The position numbers were made by a program, and so were the translations under genes. A stretch of 64,000 bases of DNA from Bacteroidota bacterium (GTDB lineage: Bacteria; Bacteroidota; Bacteroidia; Bacteroidales; UBA12077): the NCBI GenBank assembly GCA_020444275.1, contig JAHLLG010000001.1:310001-374000 (forward strand), given 5' to 3'. Shown piece after piece: positions 18,544-27,331 of the stretch (the stretch's first letter is position 1; each line of letters opens with the position of its first letter). The notes under the pieces were generated by a model. The model made no database searches. It saw only the letters and a list, made by a program, of their open reading frames with translations, and was not told the origin of the DNA.

Positions 18544-20787
18544 ATGAGAAATAAACCATATAGATTCATTGTAAACTTATTGCTAATTGTATTTGTACAA
18601 TTATTTTTTTGCAATAGCATCCAGGCACAATTAACACAACAAATAGATAGTTTAGAGAAAAAGCTTATATCTGCAAATAGCAAGATTGAAGAAGTTGAGG
18701 TGCTATTACAATTAAGTAATGCATATAAAAATTCGCAACCAGAAAAAGCTTATAAATATATAGAGCAGTCTTTGGTTTTATCTCAAAAAATAGATTATGA
18801 ATTAGGAATTGGTAAATCTTATCTTTTTTTTGGCAATTACCATTATGAAAGAGAGGCATTTACTACTTCAAATGAATACTTTGATACAGCATATGTGTTT
18901 TTAAGAACGGCAAAAAATTTTGAAGCCTTGAGTGTTCTTAATAATGCATTGGGGAGGTTGAATTTATCGCAAGCAAAGTACGATTCTGCACAAATGTTTT
19001 TTGAGAGATCCTTAAGTTATTTGGATAGTGCAAACCTTAAGGTTAAGAAGTTAAGTACATTTGTGAATCTGGGGAATTTAAATTTCTATCAGGACAATTA
19101 TGAGAAAGCTGAGGAGTATTATATCAAAGGATTGAAAATTGCTGAACAAGAGAAAGATACGCAAGTGATAGCCATGTGTTTATCAAATATTGGTAATGTG
19201 CTGGCAATTAATGGCGACTTAGTGCAAGCTCTTGACAATTATATTAGAGCAGTAGAATACTATACCAAGATTAATGACAAAAGAGGCTTGGCAGATTGCC
19301 TGAATAATATTGGATTAGTTAATCTGTTTTTGGAGAGATTTGAGAAATCTATTCAGTATTTCAAAGAGTCGCAGGAAATATACAAAGTATTTGAATATAA
19401 AAGTGGAATTATAAATAGTTTAACTAACATTGGGAAAGCATATATTGGGCTGGAAGATTACGAAGAAGCTGAAAGCAATTTATTAAAAGCATTAGATATA
19501 TCGAAAGAAACTGAAGATCAGTATAATATTGTTAGTTTGTATATTCATCTCGGGAATTTTTACTATCACACCAAGGATTATAAAAGATCCAAACAAAGCT
19601 ATCTGGATGCAGTAAAAATTAACAGAGAATATGATGACAAACTTATTCAATTAGACTGTTATGAAAGTTTGGCAAAAATTGAAATTGAACTTGGGAATTT
19701 ATCCGAAGCAGAAAATCATGCATTAGAAGCTTTAAATTTAGCAAAGAAGATAAATTATAAAATAAATATACGTGATGCTTATGAAAATCTATCAAGAGTA
19801 TATGAAGAACGTGGTAATGCTAAATTAGCATTGAAAAATTACAAGTTGTTTAAAACAATGCATGATAGCATAAATAATGAGGAAAGTCAGGCTCATATTA
19901 ATGAATTGGAAACCAGATTTCAAACACAAAAAAAGCAACAGCAAATAGAATTGCAAGAAACTGTAATGGCTCAACAAAATGCTGAGTTAAAGCAGAATAA
20001 ATTATTAAGAAAAACACTAATTGGAGGAATAATTGCCTTGTTATTAGTCGTTTCTATGGTGAGTTATGCATATCTGATTAAACGTAGTGCAAATATTAAA
20101 ATTAATAAGCAAAAAGAAAAAATTGAAGCTCAGGCAGTTATTTTAAGAGAGACAAATGCTGTTCTTCAACAGCAAGCTCTTAGTGCACAAATGAATCCTC
20201 ATTTTATGTTTAACTCTTTAAACTCTGTACAAAGTTACATACTCAAAAATGATAGAGTAAAATCAAGTGATTATCTGTCTAAATTCAGCAATTTAATGAG
20301 AAGGGTTTTGGATAATTCGCAAAGTCAACTTATTACTCTTCAGGAAGAGTTTAATGCTCTTGAGTTATATATTGAAATGGAACTCATTAGATTTCGTAAT
20401 AGTTTTGAGTACATACAAATTATTCAAAACGGAGTAGATTTAAAAGAATACACTATTCCGCCATTAGTACTACAACCTTTTGTAGAAAATGCTATTTATC
20501 ATGGGTTACGTAATAAGGAAGGAGACAAGAAACTGAAAATTGAAGTAATTAAAAAGGAGGATGCTCTAAATATAATTATTGAAGATAATGGGATAGGAAG
20601 AGAAGAAGCTCAAAAGATAAAACGTAAAAAATTAAACACTTATAAATCTTATGGTACTGAAATTACGACAAAAAGAATGGAGCTCTTTAAAGAGACCTAT
20701 AAAAATATACTCGAACATAAAATTATTGATTTGAAAACTGATTTAGGAGAGAGTGCTGGAACTAGAATAGAAATTGAACTACATTAA
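18544..20787 (+). CDS. TPR-repeat sensor histidine kinase, LytS type
   Basis: The 747-residue protein has a signal peptide (residues 1-29, ending SIQAQ) and about nine tandem tetratricopeptide repeats (about 45-430) placed in the periplasm. A coiled-coil neck, one membrane segment (about 495-515), a second coiled coil and a LytS/YehU-type kinase domain follow. The phosphoacceptor is in AQMNPHFMFNSLNS, His553; the ATP-binding N and G boxes are FVENAIYHGL and DNGIGREEA. It lies 16 bp before a LytTR response-regulator gene, its evident partner. The input signal is unknown; TPRs suggest protein or peptide binding. Confidence 0.9.
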   Translation: MRNKPYRFIVNLLLIVFVQLFFCNSIQAQLTQQIDSLEKKLISANSKIEEVEVLLQLSNAYKNSQPEKAYKYIEQSLVLSQKIDYELGIGKSYLFFGNYHYEREAFTTSNEYFDTAYVFLRTAKNFEALSVLNNALGRLNLSQAKYDSAQMFFERSLSYLDSANLKVKKLSTFVNLGNLNFYQDNYEKAEEYYIKGLKIAEQEKDTQVIAMCLSNIGNVLAINGDLVQALDNYIRAVEYYTKINDKRGLADCLNNIGLVNLFLERFEKSIQYFKESQEIYKVFEYKSGIINSLTNIGKAYIGLEDYEEAESNLLKALDISKETEDQYNIVSLYIHLGNFYYHTKDYKRSKQSYLDAVKINREYDDKLIQLDCYESLAKIEIELGNLSEAENHALEALNLAKKINYKINIRDAYENLSRVYEERGNAKLALKNYKLFKTMHDSINNEESQAHINELETRFQTQKKQQQIELQETVMAQQNAELKQNKLLRKTLIGGIIALLLVVSMVSYAYLIKRSANIKINKQKEKIEAQAVILRETNAVLQQQALSAQMNPHFMFNSLNSVQSYILKNDRVKSSDYLSKFSNLMRRVLDNSQSQLITLQEEFNALELYIEMELIRFRNSFEYIQIIQNGVDLKEYTIPPLVLQPFVENAIYHGLRNKEGDKKLKIEVIKKEDALNIIIEDNGIGREEAQKIKRKKLNTYKSYGTEITTKRMELFKETYKNILEHKIIDLKTDLGESAGTRIEIELH

Positions 20788-20803
20788 CCTGAATATTAGC
20801 TAG

Positions 20804-21553
20804 ATGGAATTAAGGATTATAATTATTGATGATGAAGCGGATGCAGTTGATGCTATCAGAAATATATTGGAAATTAATGACAATTATAGAGTAATTGGGC
20901 ATACGACTGACCCGGTTAATGGTTTAGCCTTAATATTACAACATAAACCGGATGTAGTCTTTCTCGATATCGAAATGCCGGGAATAAATGGCTTTCAGTT
21001 ATTAGAAAGTATCTCTAATATAGATTTTGATGTGATATTTGCGACAGCATATGAGCGTTATGCTATACAGGCCATTAAAGCAAATGCTTTGGATTATATA
21101 TTAAAACCGGTTTCTATCTCAGATGTATTAAATGCACTGGAGAAAGTTAAAACGAAAAGAAGTAAAGAAATTAATTTTGAAAGTAATTATAAGAATTTAT
21201 TAGCCGATTTAAATTTACCACAAAAAACAAGAATTCAAATCCCTACAACAAAGGGGCTCGAGTTCATTGAACTGGATGATGTGGTTTATCTTGAAGCAGA
21301 TGGGGCATACACAACAGCTTATTTAAAAAATACTGAAAAAGTAATTATTTCAAAATCAATTAAGTTCATAGAACCTTTATTAAACAAGAATTATTTCTTT
21401 AGAGTTCATCGTTCATATACAGTTAATACAAATTACCTCCGAAGGCTCGATAGAGAGAATAAAACACTAATTCTTAAAGACCAAACTGAAATCCCTTTCT
21501 CCAGGAGACGCTACGATGATCTTATGGATTTTCTGGATAAAATGGAAAAATAG
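20804..21553 (+). CDS. LytTR-family response regulator
   Basis: The 249-residue protein has a receiver domain (residues 1-120), with the acidic pair DDEAD near residue 9, phospho-acceptor Asp55 in FLDIEMPG, and KPVS at the conserved Lys. The C-terminal LytTR DNA-binding domain (about 145-245) carries IPTTKGLEFIELDDVVYLEADG, FFRVHRSYTVN and PFSRRRYDDL. Proteins of this type bind 9-bp direct repeats one or two helical turns apart. Such boxes occur just downstream, in front of the type IX cargo gene at 21839, which is the likely target. Confidence 0.92.
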   Translation: MELRIIIIDDEADAVDAIRNILEINDNYRVIGHTTDPVNGLALILQHKPDVVFLDIEMPGINGFQLLESISNIDFDVIFATAYERYAIQAIKANALDYILKPVSISDVLNALEKVKTKRSKEINFESNYKNLLADLNLPQKTRIQIPTTKGLEFIELDDVVYLEADGAYTTAYLKNTEKVIISKSIKFIEPLLNKNYFFRVHRSYTVNTNYLRRLDRENKTLILKDQTEIPFSRRRYDDLMDFLDKMEK

Positions 21554-21668
21554 TAGCTTCTTTAAGAGTGCTCACATAGGAAATTGCAATATGATTGTGA
21601 AATAAAAAAGAGAAGGAATCACTCCTACAAAATCATATACGGCATATTAGTATTATAAAACTACCGAA

Positions 21669-21719
21669 ACCGTTTATAAAATAAATAGTACCGTTCATAA
21701 AAGAGGCAGTATTGTTTAG
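21669..21719 (+). promoter_or_regulatory. Three phased LytTR-type binding boxes
   Basis: ACCGTTTAT (21669-21677), ACCGTTCAT (21690-21698) and ATTGTTTAG (21711-21719) recur at exactly 21-bp intervals. The first two match the published LytTR half-site pattern [TA][AC][CA]GTTN[AG][TG] fully, with 12-bp spacers; the third keeps the GTTTA core but differs at two positions. They lie 120-170 bp before the start codon at 21839, upstream of the -7-like TAAGTTTG at 21774, as an activator would. Confidence 0.65.
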
Positions 21720-21773
21720 AAGTTTACAATTACCACTGCAGGTTTTGTCCTTTTTTTGCTTTGCATTAACCCG

Positions 21774-21781
21774 TAAGTTTG
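21774..21781 (+). promoter_or_regulatory. Probable -7 promoter element of the type IX cargo gene
   Basis: TAAGTTTG matches TAnnTTTG. The best upstream TTTG (21755-21758) is 15 bp away, too close for the usual 19-21 bp. A weak promoter that needs an activator would fit the LytTR boxes 55 bp upstream. The leader would be about 50 nt. Confidence 0.45.
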
Positions 21782-21838
21782 GCGCTTATTTATAAACGCA
21801 AAGAACACTCTTAACCAAAAACTTAAAAACTTAATTTT

Positions 21839-24800
21839 ATGAAAAGAATTTTACTTTTAAGCTTGCTATGTATTTTTGGCTGGCAGGCATTTTCACAAAC
21901 TTTAACAGAACTTGATAAAAAATTACCACATGAGGTATGGAGTATGACATACAGAAATCGGCAAGGTAGGGCGATTGATATGGATGGAGATTATGCAGTA
22001 ATCAGCTCCGAAGGGTACAACCATAAACATGAGTTGGTTTATGTAGTTAAATATAATGGTACTCAATGGGAGAAACTAGCTACATTACAAGCATCGGATA
22101 ATGCTACGGATGATCATTTCGGTTTTGAAGTAAGTATACAAGGAGATTGCATTGTTGTTGGTGCACACGGCGATGATGATGGTGTAAGTGGTAGTGGTTC
22201 TGTATACGTTTATACAAAACCGGCAACAGGCTGGCACGATATGACAGAGACCGCTAAACTATCTGCTTCTGATGCAGCTCAAGATGATTATTTTGGTTCC
22301 CAAATAGATGTTTATGGAGATATTATAGTAGTTGGTTCCGCTAAACAGGAGAAAGCCTATATTTTTAGTAAACCAGAAAGTGGTTGGGAAAATATGACAG
22401 AGACAGCAACTCTAACACCTTCAGATGGTCAAGCTTCGGATCGTTTTGGTTCAAGTGTAAGTATCTATGGAGATTATATCGTTGTTGGTTCACCATATAA
22501 TGATAATAGCAGTAATAATGGTGCAGCATACGTTTTTAAAAAGCCGGCAACCGGATGGGAAGATTCTAATGAAATTGCTAAACTTACTGCATCTACTAGT
22601 ACTATGTATGGTAGTTTAGGCGATGCAGTATCAATTTATGAGGATAAAATTGTTGCAGGAGATGTTGGTGAACGTATAGCTTATGTTTTTGTAAAACCGT
22701 CAGGGGAATGGATTGATGCTACTCAAACAGCAAAATTGACACCTTCTGAATCTTTAAATTATAAAACCTTTTTTGGAAGGGAAGTAAGCATTTCTGGAAA
22801 GACAGTTATTGTTGGTGCACCTAGTAATTATCTTCCGGGAAGAGCATATTATTTTATAGAGCCTGAAACAGGTTGGACAAATATGTCTAAATCATGTATC
22901 AATGATATAAATGAAGAAGAGGATTATGATTACTATGCATGGTCCGTTGCTGCATCAGATACTACCATGATGGTTGGAGCCTATGGTAAAACCATTGCTG
23001 AAGGTAATTTTGATACAGGGGTTACATATGTTCATAAATATGATAAATCGAGTAATACGCTATCTAAAGAGGAGTTGTTGGTTCCAACCATAGATTCAGT
23101 ATCTCAGTATTTTGGGTTACATGTTGATATTGATGGTGATTATGCTGTAGTTAGCACCAATACGTATAGCAATAATACAGGTTATGCTTATGTATTTCAT
23201 AAAACAGGTGATTCCTGGGAGAAGGTCGCCAGGTTAACACCTTCAAGTCGTAAAAAACAAAGCTCATTTGGAAAGTCAGTAAGCATAGAGGGCGACGTAA
23301 TTGTTATTGGTTGTCCAGATTATTATGAAAATAATGAAGCTTGGCATGAAGGATCTGGGGTAGCTTTTGTTTATGTTAAACCCGAAACAGGTTGGGAAGA
23401 TATGACACAGACTGCAATACTTCGCGCATCAAATCATATGTATATTCGCTTTTTTGGTTGTAGTGTAGATATTTCTGGAGATGATATTTTTGTTGGATCT
23501 CGAGACACAGGAGATAATGGCGATTTTAGTGGTGCAGTATATGTTTATACAAAACCAGAAGAAGGTTGGCATACCATGTATCAAACAGCAAAACTTTTAC
23601 CATCTGATGGTAATACAGGTGCTGAATTCGGTAATGTAATAGCAGTATCGGGAGATGATCTTATAGTTGGTACACCATACAGCGATCCTGATGGAAATAG
23701 CAGTGGTTCTGCATATATTTTTACAAAACCTGAAGGAGGTTGGGTTAGTATGACTGAAACAGCGAAGTTGAAACCTACAAACCCAAGAGCTGGACGGTAT
23801 TTTGGTCGGTCAGTTAGTATTTCTGAAGATGCGGCTGTTATAGGTTCATATTATTACGATGCAGATGATGAGAAAAAATTAACGGCATATGTTTTTGAGA
23901 AACCAGAAGAAGGTTGGGGAAACATGACCGAAACAGCCCAACTTTTACCTTCAGATCTTTCGCATAAAAGCTTTGGCGATGAAGTAGATATTCATGGTGA
24001 TTTAATTGCAGTTTGTTCTAATACAGATGATGACATAGGAGAACTATCAGGGTCTGTGCATGTTTATGTAAGACCTGAAGGTGGATGGACCGATACTACT
24101 GAATCGGTTAAACTACTGGCCTCTGATGCGATGCCAGGTGATAGATTAGGTGCTTCGGTGGCTGTTTCAGGAAATAATTTTGTGGTTGGTTCAGCACATA
24201 ACGATGAACTTGCAGCAAATGCAGGAGCTGCTTACTTTTTCCAGAAAAATGATATCGCAGTTAACACTCAACCTGAAAATCAAAAGGTTAGCACGGGAAC
24301 AGCAGCGGAGTTTGCTGTTGATGCTGATTACGTAGATACGTATAAATGGCAACGTAGTTATGATAATGGAGAATCATTCCTGGATATTATTGATGATAAC
24401 GTGTATTCCGGATCTCAAACTTCTAACTTTAGTGTTGTGGTTTCTGAAGGTAATAGCAGCGATCAGTATCGTTGTATTCTTACAAGTCCTTGGGGTAAAG
24501 TCATTACCGACACTGTTAAAGCGCTAATTAATCATGCCCCAACTGGAATTAGTATTTCGGCTGTTTTGGTTAATGAAAATGAAACAGTTGGGACTATTGT
24601 AGCCGAATTAACAACTGAGGATGAGGATGCTGGAGAATCATTTACCTATACATTAATTGCAGGAGATGGAACAAATGATGCCAATAATTCAAGTTTTACT
24701 ATTGAAGGAGCCAACTTATTAACTGCAGAAGAATTTGATTTTGAAGCCCAGGAAGAGTATAATATTTATGTTCAAACGGAAGATGCTTCGGGAGCAACCT

Positions 24801-25402
24801 ATAGCGAAGAGTTTACCATTTCAGTGGAGAATGTAAACGAAGCTCCAACAAACATCTCAATTTCAAATTTGGAAATAGATGAAAATAACTCAGTTGGTAG
24901 CGTGATTGGACAACTTTCAACAGAGGATGTTGATGCCGGAGATACATATACCTATACGCTTATTGCAGGAGATGGAACAAATGATGCAGATAATGCTAGT
25001 TTTACTATTGATGGTGAAAGTCTTAAAGCTGCAATGGAGTTTGACTTTGAAACACAAACAGAATACTCCATAAATATTCAATCAGAAGATGCTGGTGGAC
25101 TAACCTACTCTAAATCATTTGTTATTTCAATAAATGATTTAACAGAAACAGGTATAAAAACTTTCGAAGAGGAAGGAATCTCAATTTATCCTAATCCAAC
25201 CAATGGAATAATGGAGGTTCAGTTTACCGACGATAAATTCTATTCTGTTAAAGTATTTAATTTGTTAGGTGAAGTTATTTTTGAAAAGCAAAATATTTCA
25301 AAATCAGAAACAATCAATATTTCTGATCGAATAAATGGAATTTATATTGTAACCATTGAATCTGGGAATAAAATTATTTCAAGAAAAATTATGAAAAGGT
25401 AG
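21839..25402 (+). CDS. Large secreted FG-GAP-like repeat protein with cadherin-like domains and type IX secretion tail
   Basis: The 1187-residue protein has a signal peptide (residues 1-19, ending QAFSQ). About a dozen ~60-residue repeats (40-800) follow, with the pattern GDxIVVGSPY, GSAYVFTKPxxGW, MTETAKLxxSD and FGxSVSI, as in FG-GAP/integrin-type propellers. Next come an Ig-like stretch (about 810-895) and two cadherin-like repeats of about 102 residues (from 899 and about 1001). The C-terminal sorting domain starts with SIYPNPTNGIMEVQF and ends IISRKIMKR. It is predicted to be exported by type IX secretion and attached to the surface. An adhesin or binding role is inference. It is followed by a terminator and probably controlled by the adjacent LytTR regulator. 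Confidence 0.88.
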   Translation: MKRILLLSLLCIFGWQAFSQTLTELDKKLPHEVWSMTYRNRQGRAIDMDGDYAVISSEGYNHKHELVYVVKYNGTQWEKLATLQASDNATDDHFGFEVSIQGDCIVVGAHGDDDGVSGSGSVYVYTKPATGWHDMTETAKLSASDAAQDDYFGSQIDVYGDIIVVGSAKQEKAYIFSKPESGWENMTETATLTPSDGQASDRFGSSVSIYGDYIVVGSPYNDNSSNNGAAYVFKKPATGWEDSNEIAKLTASTSTMYGSLGDAVSIYEDKIVAGDVGERIAYVFVKPSGEWIDATQTAKLTPSESLNYKTFFGREVSISGKTVIVGAPSNYLPGRAYYFIEPETGWTNMSKSCINDINEEEDYDYYAWSVAASDTTMMVGAYGKTIAEGNFDTGVTYVHKYDKSSNTLSKEELLVPTIDSVSQYFGLHVDIDGDYAVVSTNTYSNNTGYAYVFHKTGDSWEKVARLTPSSRKKQSSFGKSVSIEGDVIVIGCPDYYENNEAWHEGSGVAFVYVKPETGWEDMTQTAILRASNHMYIRFFGCSVDISGDDIFVGSRDTGDNGDFSGAVYVYTKPEEGWHTMYQTAKLLPSDGNTGAEFGNVIAVSGDDLIVGTPYSDPDGNSSGSAYIFTKPEGGWVSMTETAKLKPTNPRAGRYFGRSVSISEDAAVIGSYYYDADDEKKLTAYVFEKPEEGWGNMTETAQLLPSDLSHKSFGDEVDIHGDLIAVCSNTDDDIGELSGSVHVYVRPEGGWTDTTESVKLLASDAMPGDRLGASVAVSGNNFVVGSAHNDELAANAGAAYFFQKNDIAVNTQPENQKVSTGTAAEFAVDADYVDTYKWQRSYDNGESFLDIIDDNVYSGSQTSNFSVVVSEGNSSDQYRCILTSPWGKVITDTVKALINHAPTGISISAVLVNENETVGTIVAELTTEDEDAGESFTYTLIAGDGTNDANNSSFTIEGANLLTAEEFDFEAQEEYNIYVQTEDASGATYSEEFTISVENVNEAPTNISISNLEIDENNSVGSVIGQLSTEDVDAGDTYTYTLIAGDGTNDADNASFTIDGESLKAAMEFDFETQTEYSINIQSEDAGGLTYSKSFVISINDLTETGIKTFEEEGISIYPNPTNGIMEVQFTDDKFYSVKVFNLLGEVIFEKQNISKSETINISDRINGIYIVTIESGNKIISRKIMKR
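24658..25035 (+). repeat. Tandem cadherin-like repeat, 306-bp period
   Basis: Two in-frame copies of a ~102-residue module share a nearly identical core (LIAGDGTNDA, then SFTI) at 24661 and 24967. The DNA is identical over more than 20 bases in the core, indicating a recent duplication or gene conversion inside the gene. Confidence 0.7.
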
Positions 25403-25423
25403 GTCTAGGTAAAATTGAGTTAT

Positions 25424-25463
25424 AATTAAAGGGGGTGTCTTTTTTGGCACCCCTTAATTTTTT
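25424..25463 (+). terminator. Terminator after the type IX cargo gene
   Basis: GGGGTG (25432-25437) pairs with CACCCC (25448-25453), extended by TTAA arms, and is followed by a T-run at 25458-25463. The stem is imperfect outside the GC core. Confidence 0.75.
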
Positions 25464-25512
25464 AAATATCAGCCTATAGTATTTTCAAATATCAAATAAT
25501 GGTTAAACCATG

Positions 25513-25541
25513 TTGTTTTTATTTAGAATAATTTAATTTTG
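25513..25541 (+). promoter_or_regulatory. Promoter of lipA
   Basis: TTG (25513-25515) and TAATTTTG (25534-25541) are 18 bp apart, one short of the ideal spacing. A GGGGAGG Shine-Dalgarno-like run (25564-25570) precedes the ATG at 25573, unusual for this phylum. Confidence 0.55.
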
Positions 25542-25572
25542 CATTGAATTACTACTTTCAAGAGGGGAGGAT

Positions 25573-26439
25573 ATGGAATCAAAAAATAAAAATAACAGAC
25601 GGTTACCTCGTTGGATGAAAATGCAAATGCCTAAGGGAGAATCGTACTCTAAGGTAAAGAATACAGTTAAAAAGCATAATCTACATACTATTTGCACCAG
25701 TGGAAATTGTCCGAACATTGGTGATTGTTGGAACAGAGGAACAGCAACATTCATGATATTAGGAGAAATTTGTACGCGCTCATGTAAATTTTGTGGTGTA
25801 AAAACAGGTAAACCTTTACCAGTAGACTGGGATGAACCGAATCGAATTGCCGAATCGGTTAAGTTGATGCAGGTTAAGCATTGTGTTATAACATCTGTTG
25901 ATCGCGATGACTTAGAGGACGGGGGAGCAGAATTCTGGGCTAAAACGATCAAAAGAATCAAGGAAGAAAATCCGGAAACTACAATTGAAACCTTAATTCC
26001 GGATTTTGATGGAGTAGAAAAAGATATTAAGAAAGTTATAGAAGCTAAACCTGAAGTTATTTCGCACAACCTGGAAACAGTTGAAAGGCTTACGCCTCAG
26101 ATTAGGAGTCGTGCTAAATATAGAAGGAGTTTACAGGTAATTAAACAAATTGCAGAATCAGGTATCACAGCAAAGTCAGGCATTATGCTTGGTTTAGGAG
26201 AAACTGAACAAGAAATATTACAAACTATGGATGATTTACTCTCGGTAGGATGTAACGTGATGACCATTGGACAGTATCTGGCACCAACAGTGGATCATTT
26301 GCCGGTTGCTGAATATGTTACACCAGAAAAATTTGAGGAATATAAGAATATTGGGTTAAAAAAGGGATTTCAATTTGTTGAAAGTAGTCCACTGGTAAGG
26401 TCATCTTACAAGGCTGAAAATCATGTTTGTTCGCACTAA
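25573..26439 (+). CDS. lipA: Lipoyl synthase
   Basis: LipA is a radical SAM enzyme that inserts two sulfur atoms into octanoyl groups on carrier proteins. At 288 residues it holds both required clusters. The auxiliary cluster motif CX4CX5C is Cys41, Cys46 and Cys52. The radical-SAM motif CxxxCxxC is Cys67, Cys71 and Cys74 in CTRSCKFC. The C-terminal SPLVRSSYKAE supplies the conserved RxxS serine ligand. lipB follows after 139 bp, so the two make the endogenous lipoate pathway, although a structured repeat lies between them. Confidence 0.97.
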   Translation: MESKNKNNRRLPRWMKMQMPKGESYSKVKNTVKKHNLHTICTSGNCPNIGDCWNRGTATFMILGEICTRSCKFCGVKTGKPLPVDWDEPNRIAESVKLMQVKHCVITSVDRDDLEDGGAEFWAKTIKRIKEENPETTIETLIPDFDGVEKDIKKVIEAKPEVISHNLETVERLTPQIRSRAKYRRSLQVIKQIAESGITAKSGIMLGLGETEQEILQTMDDLLSVGCNVMTIGQYLAPTVDHLPVAEYVTPEKFEEYKNIGLKKGFQFVESSPLVRSSYKAENHVCSH

Positions 26440-26458
26440 ATAGGATATTCTCCTTTGA

Positions 26459-26541
26459 CAGCCGTCAGGCACAAGCCTCAAGGGCTGAAAATATTTAAAT
26501 GTCTTCCCTTGAGGGAGGTGGTCGAAGACCGGAGGGAGAAG
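26459..26541. repeat. REP-like palindromic element between lipA and lipB
   Basis: Two structured units fill the gap. The first (26459-26487) has an outer stem CAGCC/GGCTG around an inner GGC-ACAA-GCC. The second (26503-26541) has outer arms CTTCCCT and AGGGAGAAG, with nested CCCT-TG-AGGG and GGTC-GAA-GACC hairpins. GC content is far higher than in the surroundings. Similar short palindromes are common intergenic repeats in Bacteroidota genomes. Copy number here is unknown because no other copy lies in this window. Confidence 0.5.
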
Positions 26542-26578
26542 AAAAAAAGTAAATTAACAGATTATTGTTTGAACTCAA

Positions 26579-27277
26579 ATGAAAAAAGTAAAATTTGAAG
26601 ATTTAGGATTAATAGAATATAAAAACGCCTGGGATTACCAGGAAAAAATCTTTTCAGAATATATTCAAATTAAGGCAGAAAACAGGGAACTGCCGGATGA
26701 CCAACAAAAGGAGATTGAAGGAAATGTTTTATTCTGCGAACATCCTCACGTATATACCTTAGGGAAAAGTGGAGAGCAAAACAATTTATTAATTAACGAT
26801 GAGTTTTTAAATAAGATACAAGCAACATATTTTAAAACGAACCGAGGGGGAGACATAACGTATCACGGTCCTGGTCAGATAGTTGGATATCCGATTATTG
26901 ATCTGGAACGTTTTAACTTGCAGGTGAAACAATATATTGCTAATTTAGAAGAGTCAATAATTCGTATGTTAAAAGAGTATGATATTGACTCGGAAAGGTT
27001 GCAGGGAGCAACAGGAGTATGGCTTGAAACAGGCACTAGCAAAGCACGAAAAATATGTGCTATTGGTGTAAAAGCAAGCCGGTTTATTACAATGCACGGA
27101 TTTGCATTAAATGTAAACACAAATCTCGAATACTTTAATCATATAAACCCTTGTGGTTTTGTTGATAAAGGGGTAACATCGATGGAGAAGGAGCTGGGAG
27201 CGAAAGTAAATTACGAAGAGGTAAAAGATGTTTTGAAAGGAAAGATTGAAGAAGTATTTGGGATGAAACTAATCTGA
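26579..27277 (+). CDS. lipB: Octanoyl-[acyl carrier protein]:protein octanoyltransferase
   Basis: LipB moves octanoate from ACP to lipoyl domains. The 232-residue protein has NRGGDITYHGPGQIVGYP, the signature of the biotin/lipoate transferase fold. GATGVWLE, and KICAIGVKASRFITMHGFALNV with the catalytic Lys, follow, and then NHINPCG with the catalytic Cys. It works directly before LipA in the pathway. The same genome also encodes a ligase of the LplA type at 36023, so scavenging and synthesis routes coexist. Confidence 0.95.
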   Translation: MKKVKFEDLGLIEYKNAWDYQEKIFSEYIQIKAENRELPDDQQKEIEGNVLFCEHPHVYTLGKSGEQNNLLINDEFLNKIQATYFKTNRGGDITYHGPGQIVGYPIIDLERFNLQVKQYIANLEESIIRMLKEYDIDSERLQGATGVWLETGTSKARKICAIGVKASRFITMHGFALNVNTNLEYFNHINPCGFVDKGVTSMEKELGAKVNYEEVKDVLKGKIEEVFGMKLI

Positions 27278-27331
27278 TGAATTCTATGAATTGGTCAGGC
27301 CAAAAAAAGCAAAAAAATATGAAAATTATAT

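Noticed and set aside
25533-26069. 178-residue minus-strand ORF across lipA
   Set aside because: Entirely antisense to lipA and Ser-rich; a shadow of a strongly conserved gene.
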